From Streptomyces eurythermus (GTDB lineage Bacteria; Actinomycetota; Actinomycetes; Streptomycetales; Streptomycetaceae): 64,000 bases of DNA. Both the position numbers and the translations under genes were made by a program. The notes beneath the pieces are model-generated. The model did not search any database. It was not told the DNA's origin and saw nothing but the letters and a program-made list of their open reading frames with translations. The stretch's first letter is position 1. Every line of letters begins with the position of its first letter. Below are positions 42,255-50,705 of this stretch, piece after piece. Location: NCBI RefSeq assembly GCF_014649115.1, contig NZ_BMSK01000009.1, positions 62,001 to 126,000 of the forward strand. Direction: 5' to 3'.

Positions 42255-43192
42255 GCGCCCGGGGTCTGCCCATGGCCGTACCGGCCGAGGGACTGCCCGC
42301 GCGGGTGCGGATCCACGAGGTGGGCGCGCGCGACGGGCTGCAGAACGAGAAGACGGCCGTACCGACGGAGGTGAAGGCCGAGTTCATCCGCCGGCTGGCC
42401 GGCGCGGGCCTGACCACCATCGAGGCGACGAGCTTCGTCCACCCCAAGTGGGTGCCCCAGCTCGCCGACGCGGAAGAGCTGTTCCCCCGGGTCAAGGACC
42501 TGGACGCGGCGCTTCCGGTGCTCGTGCCCAACCAGCGCGGCCTGGACCGGGCCCTCGCCCTCGGCGCCGAGTACGTCGCGGTGTTCGCCAGCGCCACCGA
42601 GTCCTTCGCCAAGGCCAACCTCAACCGCACGCTGGAGGAGTCCCTCGCGGTGTTCGAGCCGGTGGTGCGGCGCGCGAAGGACGAGGGCGTACGGGTGCGC
42701 GGCTATGTCTCCATGTGCTTCGGCGACCCTTGGGAGGGCCCGGTGCCGCTCGCCCAGGTGGCGCGGGTGTGCGGGGCGCTGCGGGACATGGGCTGCGACG
42801 AGCTGAGCCTCGGCGACACCATCGGGGTGGCCACCCCGGGCCAGGTCCGGGCGCTGCTCGCCCTGCTGAACGAGCGGGGCGTGCCGACCGACGCGATCGG
42901 CGTCCACTTCCACGACACCTACGGCCAGGCGCTCGCCAACACCCTGGCCGCCCTCCAGCACGGCGTCACCACCGTGGACGCCTCCGCCGGGGGGCTGGGC
43001 GGCTGCCCGTACGCCAAGTCCGCCACCGGCAATCTCGCCACCGAGGACCTCGTCTGGATGCTGCACGGGCTCGGCATCGAGACCGGGGTCGACCTCGGCC
43101 GTCTGACCGCCACCAGCGTGTGGATGGCCGAACAGCTGGGCCGGCCCAGCCCGTCCCGTACCGTCCGCGCTCTCTCCCACAAGGACCAGTGA
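42251..43192 (+). CDS. hmgL: Hydroxymethylglutaryl-CoA lyase
   Basis: ATG 42251 overlaps the accA1 stop and gives 313 residues. The TIM-barrel start IHEVGARDGLQNEKTAVPTEVKAEFIRRL carries the metal-binding Asp of RDGLQ. HFHDTYGQALANTLAAL supplies the His-x-His, and the catalytic Cys lies in AGGLGGCPYAKSATGNLATEDLVWMLHG. It splits HMG-CoA into acetoacetate and acetyl-CoA, the last step of leucine degradation. Confidence 0.94.
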   Translation: MSARGLPMAVPAEGLPARVRIHEVGARDGLQNEKTAVPTEVKAEFIRRLAGAGLTTIEATSFVHPKWVPQLADAEELFPRVKDLDAALPVLVPNQRGLDRALALGAEYVAVFASATESFAKANLNRTLEESLAVFEPVVRRAKDEGVRVRGYVSMCFGDPWEGPVPLAQVARVCGALRDMGCDELSLGDTIGVATPGQVRALLALLNERGVPTDAIGVHFHDTYGQALANTLAALQHGVTTVDASAGGLGGCPYAKSATGNLATEDLVWMLHGLGIETGVDLGRLTATSVWMAEQLGRPSPSRTVRALSHKDQ

Positions 43193-43197
43193 TCAGC

Positions 43198-44358
43198 ATG
43201 GACCACCGTCTCAGCCCCGAGCTGGAGGAACTCCGCCGTACGGTGGAGGAGTTCGCGCACGATGTCGTGGCGCCGAAGATCGGCGACTTCTACGAGCGGC
43301 ACGAGTTCCCGTACGAGATCGTCCGCGAGATGGGCCGCATGGGCCTGTTCGGGCTGCCGTTCCCGGAGGAGTACGGCGGGATGGGCGGCGACTACCTGGC
43401 ACTGGGCCTCGTCCTGGAGGAACTGGCCCGGGTGGACTCCTCGGTGGCGATCACCCTGGAGGCCGGCGTCTCGCTCGGCGCGATGCCGCTGCACCTGTTC
43501 GGCACGGAGGAACAGAAGCGTCAGTGGCTCCCCCGTCTGTGCGCGGGCGAGATCCTGGGCGCGTTCGGCCTGACGGAGCCGGACGGCGGCAGCGACGCGG
43601 GGGCGACCCGTACGACGGCCCGGCTGGACCCGGACACCGACGAGTGGGTGATCAACGGCACCAAGTGCTTCATCACCAACTCGGGCACGGACATCACGGG
43701 CCTGGTGACCGTCACCGCGGTCACCGGCCGCAAGCCGGACGGCCGCCCGGAGATCTCGGCCATCATCGTGCCGTCCGGCACCCCGGGCTTCACGGTGGCG
43801 GCGCCCTACTCGAAGGTCGGCTGGAACGCCTCCGACACCCGCGAGCTGTCGTTCGCCGACGTCCGTGTCCCCGCGGCCAACCTGCTGGGCGAACAGGGCC
43901 GCGGCTACGCCCAGTTCCTGCGCATCCTGGACGAGGGCCGCATCGCCATCGCCGCGCTCGCCACGGGCCTGGCCCAGGGCTGTGTGGACGAGTCGGTCAA
44001 GTATGCGAAGGAACGTCACGCCTTCGGCCGCCCGATCGGTGCCAACCAGGCCATCCAGTTCAAGATCGCGGACATGGAGATGAAGGCCCACACGGCCCGC
44101 CTGGCCTGGCGCGACGCGGCGTCCCGCCTGGTCGCGGGCGAACCCTTCAAGAAGGAGGCCGCCCTGGCCAAGCTCCACTCCTCCACGGTCGCCGTGGACA
44201 ACGCCCGCGACGCCACCCAGATCCACGGCGGGTACGGCTTCATGAACGAGTACCCGGTGGCCCGCATGTGGCGAGACTCCAAGATCCTGGAAATCGGCGA
44301 GGGCACGAGCGAGGTGCAGCGGATGCTGATCGCGCGGGAACTGGGGCTGGCGGGCTGA
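43198..44358 (+). CDS. acdH: Isovaleryl-CoA dehydrogenase-like acyl-CoA dehydrogenase
   Basis: ATG 43198 gives 386 residues. Signatures are GAFGLTEPDGGSDAGATRTTA, KCFITNSGTDITG and QIHGGYGFMNEYPVARMWRDSKILEIGEGTSEVQRMLIARELG. The likely substrate is isovaleryl-CoA given the operon; a broader branched-chain range is known for Streptomyces AcdH. FAD is the cofactor. It is the fourth gene of the accD1-accA1-hmgL operon, five bases after hmgL. A hairpin follows. Confidence 0.9.
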   Translation: MDHRLSPELEELRRTVEEFAHDVVAPKIGDFYERHEFPYEIVREMGRMGLFGLPFPEEYGGMGGDYLALGLVLEELARVDSSVAITLEAGVSLGAMPLHLFGTEEQKRQWLPRLCAGEILGAFGLTEPDGGSDAGATRTTARLDPDTDEWVINGTKCFITNSGTDITGLVTVTAVTGRKPDGRPEISAIIVPSGTPGFTVAAPYSKVGWNASDTRELSFADVRVPAANLLGEQGRGYAQFLRILDEGRIAIAALATGLAQGCVDESVKYAKERHAFGRPIGANQAIQFKIADMEMKAHTARLAWRDAASRLVAGEPFKKEAALAKLHSSTVAVDNARDATQIHGGYGFMNEYPVARMWRDSKILEIGEGTSEVQRMLIARELGLAG

Positions 44359-44384
44359 GCCGACGCCGCCTGCGCGGGGTCACG

Positions 44385-44425
44385 GGTGTCCGAGGAGCGG
44401 TTGGGCCGACGGCTCCCCGGACACC
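44385..44425 (+). terminator. Hairpin after the acc/hmgL/acdH operon
   Basis: GGTGTCCG-A-GGAGC (44385-44398) pairs with GCTCC-C-CGGACACC (44412-44425): a 13-bp stem with one internal mismatch and a 13-base loop. It lies 27 bases after the acdH stop. Confidence 0.75.
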
Positions 44426-44630
44426 TGTGCGCCACGAGTCGCCGCGTGCACCGTTTCGGAGCGGAAGCCGTCCCGACCTCCGGTGCCAGTCCGTGGTAGT
44501 GGCGGAAGTTGTAGCTGAGCGGCTCCGGAGAGCGCGGTTCTTCACCCGTACCCGCCCCGATGACACACCAACGCCACCAGCCCGGCGAACTGCACCTCGG
44601 TCAGCCAGGGGGGTGCTTCTCCGGTGATGT
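44426..44630 (-). pseudogene. Possible decayed gene remnant
   Basis: The minus strand has broken coding-like stretches, for instance LNITGEAPPWLTEVQFAGL followed by VALVCHRGGYG and a stop, and in another frame EPLSYNFRHYHGLAPEV. Neither has a start or full domain. No family is recognised. It may be the degraded end of a lost gene, or only GC-rich noise. Confidence 0.25.
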
Positions 44631-45014
44631 TCAGAGGCCCAATGACACGCACGCCGAGGCCACCCAGCCGTCGACCCCGTTGATCCGGACGGTCATCCAA
44701 TAGGGGCTGGTGCCACCGCACGCGGTGTACTTCCCGCCGGTCACCTCGCGCTCACCGAGGCTGCCGCACGGAAGCTTTCCTTTGGGGGCGATGGTGCCGA
44801 TGACCGAGTACGACGGCCCGGCCCCACTGCGCACGTTCAGCGCGGAGCTGGAGTTGTTGTGGACGTAGCAGGTCGCGGCGGCGGAAGCGGTCTGCGCGGG
44901 CGCCGCGCTGGCCGGGACGATCGCGAACGCTGTGGCGCCTATGAGCGAAGCGGTGACAGTCGCAACCTTCAGAGAGAGCCGCACAGTTCCTCTATTCATT
45001 GATTTCATGATCAT
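44631..45014 (-). CDS. Exported bacterial SH3 domain protein
   Basis: ATG 45014 gives 127 residues; ATG 44999 and GTG 44984 (after GAGGAA) are alternatives. A signal peptide (LKVATVTASLIGATAFAIVPASA) precedes an SH3b domain: SALNVRSGAGPSYSVIGTIAPKGKLPCGSLGE and MTVRINGVDGWVASACVSLGL. SH3b domains usually bind cell-wall peptides. It stands alone with no catalytic domain. Four cysteines may form disulfides. The start is uncertain. Confidence 0.75.
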   Translation of the reverse strand: MIMKSMNRGTVRLSLKVATVTASLIGATAFAIVPASAAPAQTASAAATCYVHNNSSSALNVRSGAGPSYSVIGTIAPKGKLPCGSLGEREVTGGKYTACGGTSPYWMTVRINGVDGWVASACVSLGL

Positions 45015-45849
45015 CGGAACCCTACATCGGCCAACTGGTCTCTCCCTAAAGGCCGCTGAGGTGCGTCTGGCCTCGTCGTCTGCGGTGCGGGATGAGCAGG
45101 CCGGTGCCTTGGTACCCGCCGTCGGCGATGGTGGTTGTGTCGCGGCGGGGCCGGTCGACACGGCGTCCTTGCGCGGCCGACGGGCCGGCGCCGAACACGC
45201 TCATTCAGCGCGGTTGCCGGATGGATGGACGGTGAGCCCGGTGGGCGGGCGGCTCGTTTTGGAATACTCGTCCATAACTAGCCCCCCTCGCCCCCGCCCT
45301 CGCGGTGGGCGTTGCAAACTGCCCGCTCTCCCGGAGGGCCCGCCACCGGACCGCAAGCTGCTTCGCCGGCCCGGCGTCCATGCGAGACGCGAGCGCGCAC
45401 CACCCGCCGGGCCGGAGGCCGCTGGACGGGCCCGCGTGCTGGTGAGGTGCGACCGCGCGCCCTCCACCTGCCCGCAGGCCGCTTGGCCGCCCGGCGTGCC
45501 GGCGAGACGCGAGCGCGCACCACCCACCGCCCCGCAGGCCGCTCGGCCGGCCCGGCGTGCCGGCGAGGCGCGACCGCGTGCCCTGCTGACGGGACCTTGT
45601 AGCCCACCTGTGGGTCCGGTACCGGGCTGGGCCACTGTTCTTTCGGCCGCTCGCTCGCTTCTTACCCGTGCTGGAGCGGGCCGGGTCAAGGGTGGGCCGG
45701 AGGCCCATCGCCGAAGGCGACGCGCAGCGCCCTTGAGGCGGCCCGTGGAAGCACGACACTGACCGAGAAGCGAGCGGCCCGACGGCCACTTGAGGGAAGA
45801 GGTGAACGCGTCCCACGCAACGGGGCAACCCCACCCCCTGGACATCAGA
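45015..45849. other. About 835 bp without a gene upstream of desE
   Basis: This stretch is open in several frames on both strands, but products are Arg/Pro/Ala-rich and repeat-driven. It contains the 60-bp minisatellite (45357-45600). An inverted pair, GGCCGCTCGCTCGCTTCT near 45648 and AGAAGCGAGCGGCC near 45772, lies about 110 bases apart. The desE promoter is presumably at its right end. Confidence 0.65.
45357..45600. repeat. Minisatellite of four 60-bp units
   Basis: Four consecutive units of exactly 60 bases repeat around the core GCGAGACGCGAGCGCGCACC. Units one and three are closest; units two and four carry variants such as GAGGCGCGACCGCG. Boundaries are near 45357, 45420, 45480 and 45540. 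Because 60 is a multiple of three, the repeat keeps reading frames open on both strands, which explains spurious long frames. Confidence 0.85.
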
Positions 45850-45868
45850 TGAGGTTAGGCTAACCTAC
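45850..45868. promoter_or_regulatory. Iron box (DmdR/IdeR type) before desE
   Basis: AGGTTAGGCTAACCT (45852-45866) is a 15-base perfect palindrome about a central G, the core of the 19-base iron box. Outer positions are less symmetric than in the second box. The Fe2+-loaded DmdR1 repressor is known to bind such sites in Streptomyces. Confidence 0.92.
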
Positions 45869-45919
45869 CTTCGAACTTGTCCGGCGGGCGCTTCGCCCCG
45901 GTCGAAAGCAGTCATACCC

Positions 45920-46972
45920 ATGTCCCACGCCCGTGCCACCCACCTCACCCGCCGCGGACTGCTCGCCGCGGGCAGCGCCCTCGGCCTCGGTGCCGCGCTC
46001 GCCGCCTGCGGGGACGACAAGGGCAAAGACGGTGGCTCCAACGGGAGCGCGGGCACGGGCAAGTCGGGCCCTTGGTCGTTCAAGGACGACCGCGGCACGA
46101 CCGTGAAGCTGGACAAGGTCCCCGCGAACATCGTCGCGTTCACCGGCGTCGCCGCCGCGCTGTACGACTACGGCATCCAGGCCAAGGGCGTCTTCGGCCC
46201 GACGAAGACCACCGACGGCAAGCCCGACGTCCAGGCCGGCGACATGGACGTCAGCAAGGTGACGATCCTCGGCAACACCTGGGGTCAGTTCAACATCGAG
46301 AAGTACGCCTCCCTCGCCCCGGACGTGCTCATCACGACGATCTTCGACGGCGTCGGCACCCTCTGGTACGTCCCCGAGGAGTCGAAGAAGAAGATCTCCC
46401 AGCTGGCCCCCAGCGTCGGCATCTCCGTCTACGACCGCCAGCTCACCCAGCCGCTCCAGCGCATGTGGGACCTGGCCGAGTCGCTCGGCGCCGACATGAA
46501 GGCCGCGAAGGTCACCGACGCCAAGAAGCGGTTCGAGGACGCCGCCGCCCGGCTGCGCGCCGCCGCCAAGGCCAAGCCCGACATCAAGGTGATGGTCGGC
46601 AGCGCCAGCGACCAGCTGCTCTACGTCTCCGGCACCAACCTCTCCATCGACCTGGAGTACTTCAAGTCCCTCGGCGTGAACTTCGTCGAGCCGTCCGAGG
46701 CCGCCAAGCAGAAGAACGGCGGCGGCGGCTGGTACGAGTCGCTGAGCTGGGAGAACGTCGACAAGTACGACGCCGACATCATCATGATGGACGACCGCTC
46801 CCAGGCGATCCAGCCCGCCGACATCACCAAGGCCACCTGGAAGAAGCTGCCCGCGGTGAAGGCGGGTCAGGTCATCCCCCGCTCCCCCGAGCCGATCCTC
46901 TCGTACGACAAGTGCGTGCCGCTGCTCACCAACCTGGCCGAGGCCCTGGAGAAGGCCAAGAAGGTCAGCTGA
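45920..46972 (+). CDS. desE: Ferrioxamine-binding lipoprotein
   Basis: ATG 45920 gives 350 residues. The N-terminus combines a twin arginine (HLTRRGLLAAGS) with a lipobox (ALAACGDD), so it is a lipid-anchored substrate-binding protein. The body is a periplasmic siderophore-binding (class III) fold: VPANIVAFTGVAAALYDYGI, YASLAPDVLITTIFDG and YDADIIMMDDRS. It captures ferric desferrioxamine for import by an ABC permease not in this window. The iron box 52 bases upstream gives DmdR1 control. It lies directly before desF and desABCD, as in the known locus. Confidence 0.93.
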   Translation: MSHARATHLTRRGLLAAGSALGLGAALAACGDDKGKDGGSNGSAGTGKSGPWSFKDDRGTTVKLDKVPANIVAFTGVAAALYDYGIQAKGVFGPTKTTDGKPDVQAGDMDVSKVTILGNTWGQFNIEKYASLAPDVLITTIFDGVGTLWYVPEESKKKISQLAPSVGISVYDRQLTQPLQRMWDLAESLGADMKAAKVTDAKKRFEDAAARLRAAAKAKPDIKVMVGSASDQLLYVSGTNLSIDLEYFKSLGVNFVEPSEAAKQKNGGGGWYESLSWENVDKYDADIIMMDDRSQAIQPADITKATWKKLPAVKAGQVIPRSPEPILSYDKCVPLLTNLAEALEKAKKVS

Positions 46973-47024
46973 CGACGGTCCAGCCCTCCCACAAAGCCCT
47001 GAACCCCACCCTCAGGAGCCACAC

Positions 47025-47870
47025 ATGACCACGGCCGTAGCCGCCCCGTTCCGATTCTTCTCCCTCCAGGTCGTACGGACGAGGCGGCTCGGTCCGTCTC
47101 TGGTCCGGATCACCTTCACCGGTACCGACCTGCACGCCTTCCACTCCGACGGACGCGACCAGTCCCTGTCGCTGTTCCTGCCGCACCCCGGGCAGAGCGA
47201 ACCGGCGGTCCCGCTGGAGCTGGGCGACGGCTGGTGGCAGGGCTGGCGTGAACTGCCGGACGGCATACGGGCCGTGATGCGCTCGTACACACTGCGGGCG
47301 CTGCGCCGCGACCCCGACGAGATCGACATCGACTTCGCCCTGCACGGCGTGGAGCCGGGTGCCGCCACCCCGGCCGGCCCCGCCTCCCGCTGGGCCGCGC
47401 GGGCCGCCGCCGGCGACCGGGTGCTGCTGCTCGGACCGGCCGTCGCCGACAACCGGGCGATCCGCTTCCGTCCGCCCGGGGACACCGACCTCGTCGTCCT
47501 GTGCGGCGACGAGACGGCCGTACCCGCCGCGACCGCGATCCTGGAGTCCCTGCCCGCCGGCACCCGGGTCCGGGCTTGGCTGGAGGTGCCGCACGCCGGT
47601 GATGTGCAGGTCGTGCGCACGCCGGCGGACGCGGAGATCACGTGGCTCGTGCGGCGGGACGGGTCCCCCATGGCCGTCGACGCCGTACGGGCCGCCGCGC
47701 TGCCGGCCGCCGAGCGGCCGTATGTGTGGCTCGCCGGGGAGTCCGGCCAGGTCAAGGCCCTGCGGCGGCACTTCGTCGGGGAACTCGGGGTGGACCGGCG
47801 GCGCGTGACGTTCGTCGGCTACTGGCGCCAGGGCCTGACGGAGGAACAGCTCCGCGCGACGGGCGAGTAG
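47025..47870 (+). CDS. desF: Siderophore-interacting (ferric-siderophore reductase) protein
   Basis: ATG 47025 follows CAGGAGCC and gives 281 residues. The FAD-binding siderophore-interacting protein family (ViuB-like) is shown by VMRSYTLRALRRDPDEIDIDFALHG, the flavin RSYT motif, and C-terminal RPYVWLAGESGQVKALRRHFVGELGVDRRRVTFVGYWRQG. It probably reduces ferric desferrioxamine to release iron. It is 52 bases after desE and probably co-transcribed. Confidence 0.9.
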   Translation: MTTAVAAPFRFFSLQVVRTRRLGPSLVRITFTGTDLHAFHSDGRDQSLSLFLPHPGQSEPAVPLELGDGWWQGWRELPDGIRAVMRSYTLRALRRDPDEIDIDFALHGVEPGAATPAGPASRWAARAAAGDRVLLLGPAVADNRAIRFRPPGDTDLVVLCGDETAVPAATAILESLPAGTRVRAWLEVPHAGDVQVVRTPADAEITWLVRRDGSPMAVDAVRAAALPAAERPYVWLAGESGQVKALRRHFVGELGVDRRRVTFVGYWRQGLTEEQLRATGE

Positions 47871-47933
47871 CCCGGAAGCCCTCCCCCTTTGGCCTGATCC
47901 GGCCTTGGGTGAGGCATGCCCCCCTCCGCGAGA

Positions 47934-47954
47934 CTTAGGTTAGGCTAACCTAAG
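47934..47954. promoter_or_regulatory. Perfect iron box before desA
   Basis: The 21-base site is perfectly palindromic around G47944: TTAGGTTAGG on the left mirrors CTAACCTAA on the right, with outer C and G also paired. It lies 39-59 bases before the desA start and is the canonical DmdR1/IdeR operator. Confidence 0.95.
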
Positions 47955-47992
47955 ATCATCCCGCACGGACCATCCGCTCGGAGGACCCCCAC

Positions 47993-49435
47993 ATGCGCTC
48001 GCACCTGCTCAATGGCCTCACCGCGGAGCACTACCGCCGCTCCGTGACCGAAGGAGTCGAGCGGGTGGCGGCCAAACTCGCCACCACCGACCGTCCGTTC
48101 ACCGGCGTCACCGTGGACGCCCTCTCCCCCGCCATCGACGCGATCGACCTCGACCGTCCGCTGGGCGACACCACCGCCGTGCTGGACGAACTGGAGGACG
48201 TCTACCTGCGGGACGCGGTCTACTTCCACCACCCTCGCTACCTGGCCCACCTCAACTGCCCCGTGGTCATCCCGGCGGTGCTCGCCGAGGCCGTGCTGTC
48301 CGCCGTCAACTCCTCGCTGGACACCTGGGACCAGTCGGCCGGCGGCACCCTCATCGAGCGCAAGCTCATCGACTGGACGGCCGCCCGCATCGGCCTCGGC
48401 CCGGCCGCCGACGGCGTCTTCACCTCCGGCGGCACCCAGTCCAACCTCCAGGCGCTGCTGCTCGCGCGGGAGGAGGCCAAGAGCGACTCGCTCGCGAAAC
48501 TGCGGATCTTCGCCTCCGAGGTCAGCCACTTCAGCGTCAAGAAGTCCGCGAAACTGCTCGGGCTCGGCCCGGACGCCGTCGTCGTCATCCCCGTCGACCA
48601 CGACAAGCGCATGCAGACCGTCGCCCTCGCCCACGAGCTGGAGCGCTGCGCGCGGGACGGCCTGGTGCCCATGGCCGTCGTCGCCACCGCCGGCACCACC
48701 GACTTCGGCTCCATCGACCCGCTGCCGGAGATCGCCGGGCTGTGCGCCCAGTACGGCGTGTGGATGCACGTGGACGCCGCCTACGGCTGCGGGCTGCTGG
48801 CCTCCCTGAAGTACCGGGACCGCATCGACGGCATCGAGCGCGCCGACTCCGTCACCGTCGACTACCACAAGTCCTTCTTCCAGCCGGTCAGTTCCTCCGC
48901 CGTGCTGGTCCGGGACGCGGCCACCCTGCGGCACGCCACCTACCACGCCGAGTACCTCAACCCGCGCCGCATGGTGCAGGAACGTATCCCCAACCAGGTG
49001 GACAAGTCCCTCCAGACCACCCGGCGCTTCGACGCCCTCAAGCTGTGGCTGACCCTGCGCACGATGGGCGCCGACGGCATCGGGCAGCTCTTCGACGAGG
49101 TCTGCGACCTGGCGCGCGAGGGCTGGGAGCTGCTGGCCGCCGACCCGCGCTACGACGTCGTGGTCGAACCCTCGCTGTCCACCCTCGTCTTCCGCTACAT
49201 CCCGGCGGCCGTCACCGACCCGGCCGAGATCGACCGGGCCAACCTCTACGCCCGCAAGGCCCTGTTCGCCTCCGGTGACGCCGTGGTCGCGGGCACCAAG
49301 GTGGCCGGCCGCCACTACCTGAAGTTCACCCTGCTCAACCCCGAGACCAAGGCGGACGACATCGCCGCCGTCCTCGATCTGATCGCCGGCCATGCCGAGC
49401 AGTACCTGGGAGAGTCCCTTGACCGCGCGTCCTGA
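47993..49435 (+). CDS. desA: Lysine decarboxylase of desferrioxamine synthesis
   Basis: ATG 47993 gives 480 residues. It is a PLP-dependent group II decarboxylase: VVATAGTTDFGSIDPLPEIAGLCAQYGVWMHVDAAYG contains the PLP Asp, and SVTVDYHKSFFQP contains the Schiff-base Lys293. It converts lysine to cadaverine, the first step towards desferrioxamine. The desB TTG start lies inside its last codons. Iron control comes from the perfect iron box upstream. Confidence 0.95.
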   Translation: MRSHLLNGLTAEHYRRSVTEGVERVAAKLATTDRPFTGVTVDALSPAIDAIDLDRPLGDTTAVLDELEDVYLRDAVYFHHPRYLAHLNCPVVIPAVLAEAVLSAVNSSLDTWDQSAGGTLIERKLIDWTAARIGLGPAADGVFTSGGTQSNLQALLLAREEAKSDSLAKLRIFASEVSHFSVKKSAKLLGLGPDAVVVIPVDHDKRMQTVALAHELERCARDGLVPMAVVATAGTTDFGSIDPLPEIAGLCAQYGVWMHVDAAYGCGLLASLKYRDRIDGIERADSVTVDYHKSFFQPVSSSAVLVRDAATLRHATYHAEYLNPRRMVQERIPNQVDKSLQTTRRFDALKLWLTLRTMGADGIGQLFDEVCDLAREGWELLAADPRYDVVVEPSLSTLVFRYIPAAVTDPAEIDRANLYARKALFASGDAVVAGTKVAGRHYLKFTLLNPETKADDIAAVLDLIAGHAEQYLGESLDRAS

Positions 49436-50705
49436 CAGCCCGACCAAGACCTACGACTTCGTGGGGATCGGGCTCGGCCCCTTCAACCTCGGCCTCGCCT
49501 GCCTCACCGAGCCGATCGCCGAGCTGGACGGCGTCTTCCTGGAGTCCAAGCCGGACTTCGAGTGGCACTCCGGGATGTTCCTGGACGGCGCCCACCTCCA
49601 GACCCCGTTCATGTCGGACCTGGTCACCCTGGCCGACCCGACCTCGCCGTACTCCTTCCTGAACTACCTGAAGGAGAAGGGCAGACTGTACTCGTTCTAC
49701 ATCCGCGAGAACTTCTACCCGCTGCGCGTCGAGTACGACGACTACTGCCGCTGGGCCGCCGGGAAGCTGAACTGCGTCCGCTTCGGCACCACGGTCACCG
49801 AGGTGTCCTACGACGACGGGCTGTACGCCGTGCGCACCGAGGCCGGGGACACCTACCGCGCCCGGCACCTGGTGCTCGGCACCGGCACCGTGCCCTTCGT
49901 CCCCGAGGCGTGCCGGGACCTCGGCGGGGACTTCCTGCACACCTCCCGGTACATGCACCGCAAGGCGGAGCTGCTGGAGAAGAAGTCCATCACCGTCGTC
50001 GGCAGCGGCCAGAGCGCGGCCGAGATCTACTACGAGCTGCTCTCGGAGATCGACGCCCACGGCTACCAGCTCAACTGGGTCACCCGCTCCCCGCGGTTCT
50101 TCCCGCTGGAGTACACCAAGCTGACCCTGGAGATGACCTCCCCGGACTACATCGACTACTTCCGGGCGCTGCCCGAGGAGACCCGCTACCGGCTGGAGAA
50201 GCAGCAGAAGGGCCTGTTCAAGGGCATCAACTCGGACCTGATCGACTCCATCTTCGACCTGCTCTACCAAAAGAACGTCGTCAGCGGCGACCGCGGAGTG
50301 CCCACCCGGCTGCTGACCAACTCCACGCTGCGCACGGCGACGTACGCGGACGGCACCTACACCCTCGGCTTCCACCAGGACGAGCAGGACAAGGACTTCC
50401 GGATCAGCACCGAGGGCCTGGTCCTGGCCACCGGCTACCACTACACCCCGCCGGCCTTCCTCGACCCCGTCCGCGACCGCCTCCGCTTCGACGGCCACGG
50501 CCGCTTCGACGTGGCCCGCAACTACGCCGTCGACATCACCGGCCGCGGGGTCTTCCTGCAGAACGCCGGCGTCCACACCCACAGCATCACCAGCCCCGAC
50601 CTGGGCATGGGCGCGTACCGGAACGCGTACATCATCCGAGAACTCCTCGGCACCGAGTACTACCCGGTCGAAAAGTCCATCGCCTTCCAGGAGTTCGCCG
50701 TATGA
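49419..50705 (+). CDS. desB: Cadaverine N-monooxygenase
   Basis: TTG 49419, six bases after GGGAGAG, gives 428 residues and overlaps the end of desA by 17 bases. FAD-binding FVGIGLGPFNLGLACL and NADPH-binding VVGSGQSAAEIYYELL are the IucD/PvdA-type N-hydroxylase signature; LATGYHYTPPAFL is the ATG-Y motif. It makes N-hydroxycadaverine. Its stop overlaps desC (ATGA). Confidence 0.94.
   Translation: MTARPDSPTKTYDFVGIGLGPFNLGLACLTEPIAELDGVFLESKPDFEWHSGMFLDGAHLQTPFMSDLVTLADPTSPYSFLNYLKEKGRLYSFYIRENFYPLRVEYDDYCRWAAGKLNCVRFGTTVTEVSYDDGLYAVRTEAGDTYRARHLVLGTGTVPFVPEACRDLGGDFLHTSRYMHRKAELLEKKSITVVGSGQSAAEIYYELLSEIDAHGYQLNWVTRSPRFFPLEYTKLTLEMTSPDYIDYFRALPEETRYRLEKQQKGLFKGINSDLIDSIFDLLYQKNVVSGDRGVPTRLLTNSTLRTATYADGTYTLGFHQDEQDKDFRISTEGLVLATGYHYTPPAFLDPVRDRLRFDGHGRFDVARNYAVDITGRGVFLQNAGVHTHSITSPDLGMGAYRNAYIIRELLGTEYYPVEKSIAFQEFAV

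Noticed and set aside
45201..45845. Several 70-270-codon frames on both strands upstream of desE
   Set aside because: They are generated by the 60-bp repeat, which keeps frames open; none has a ribosome-binding site or a recognisable domain.
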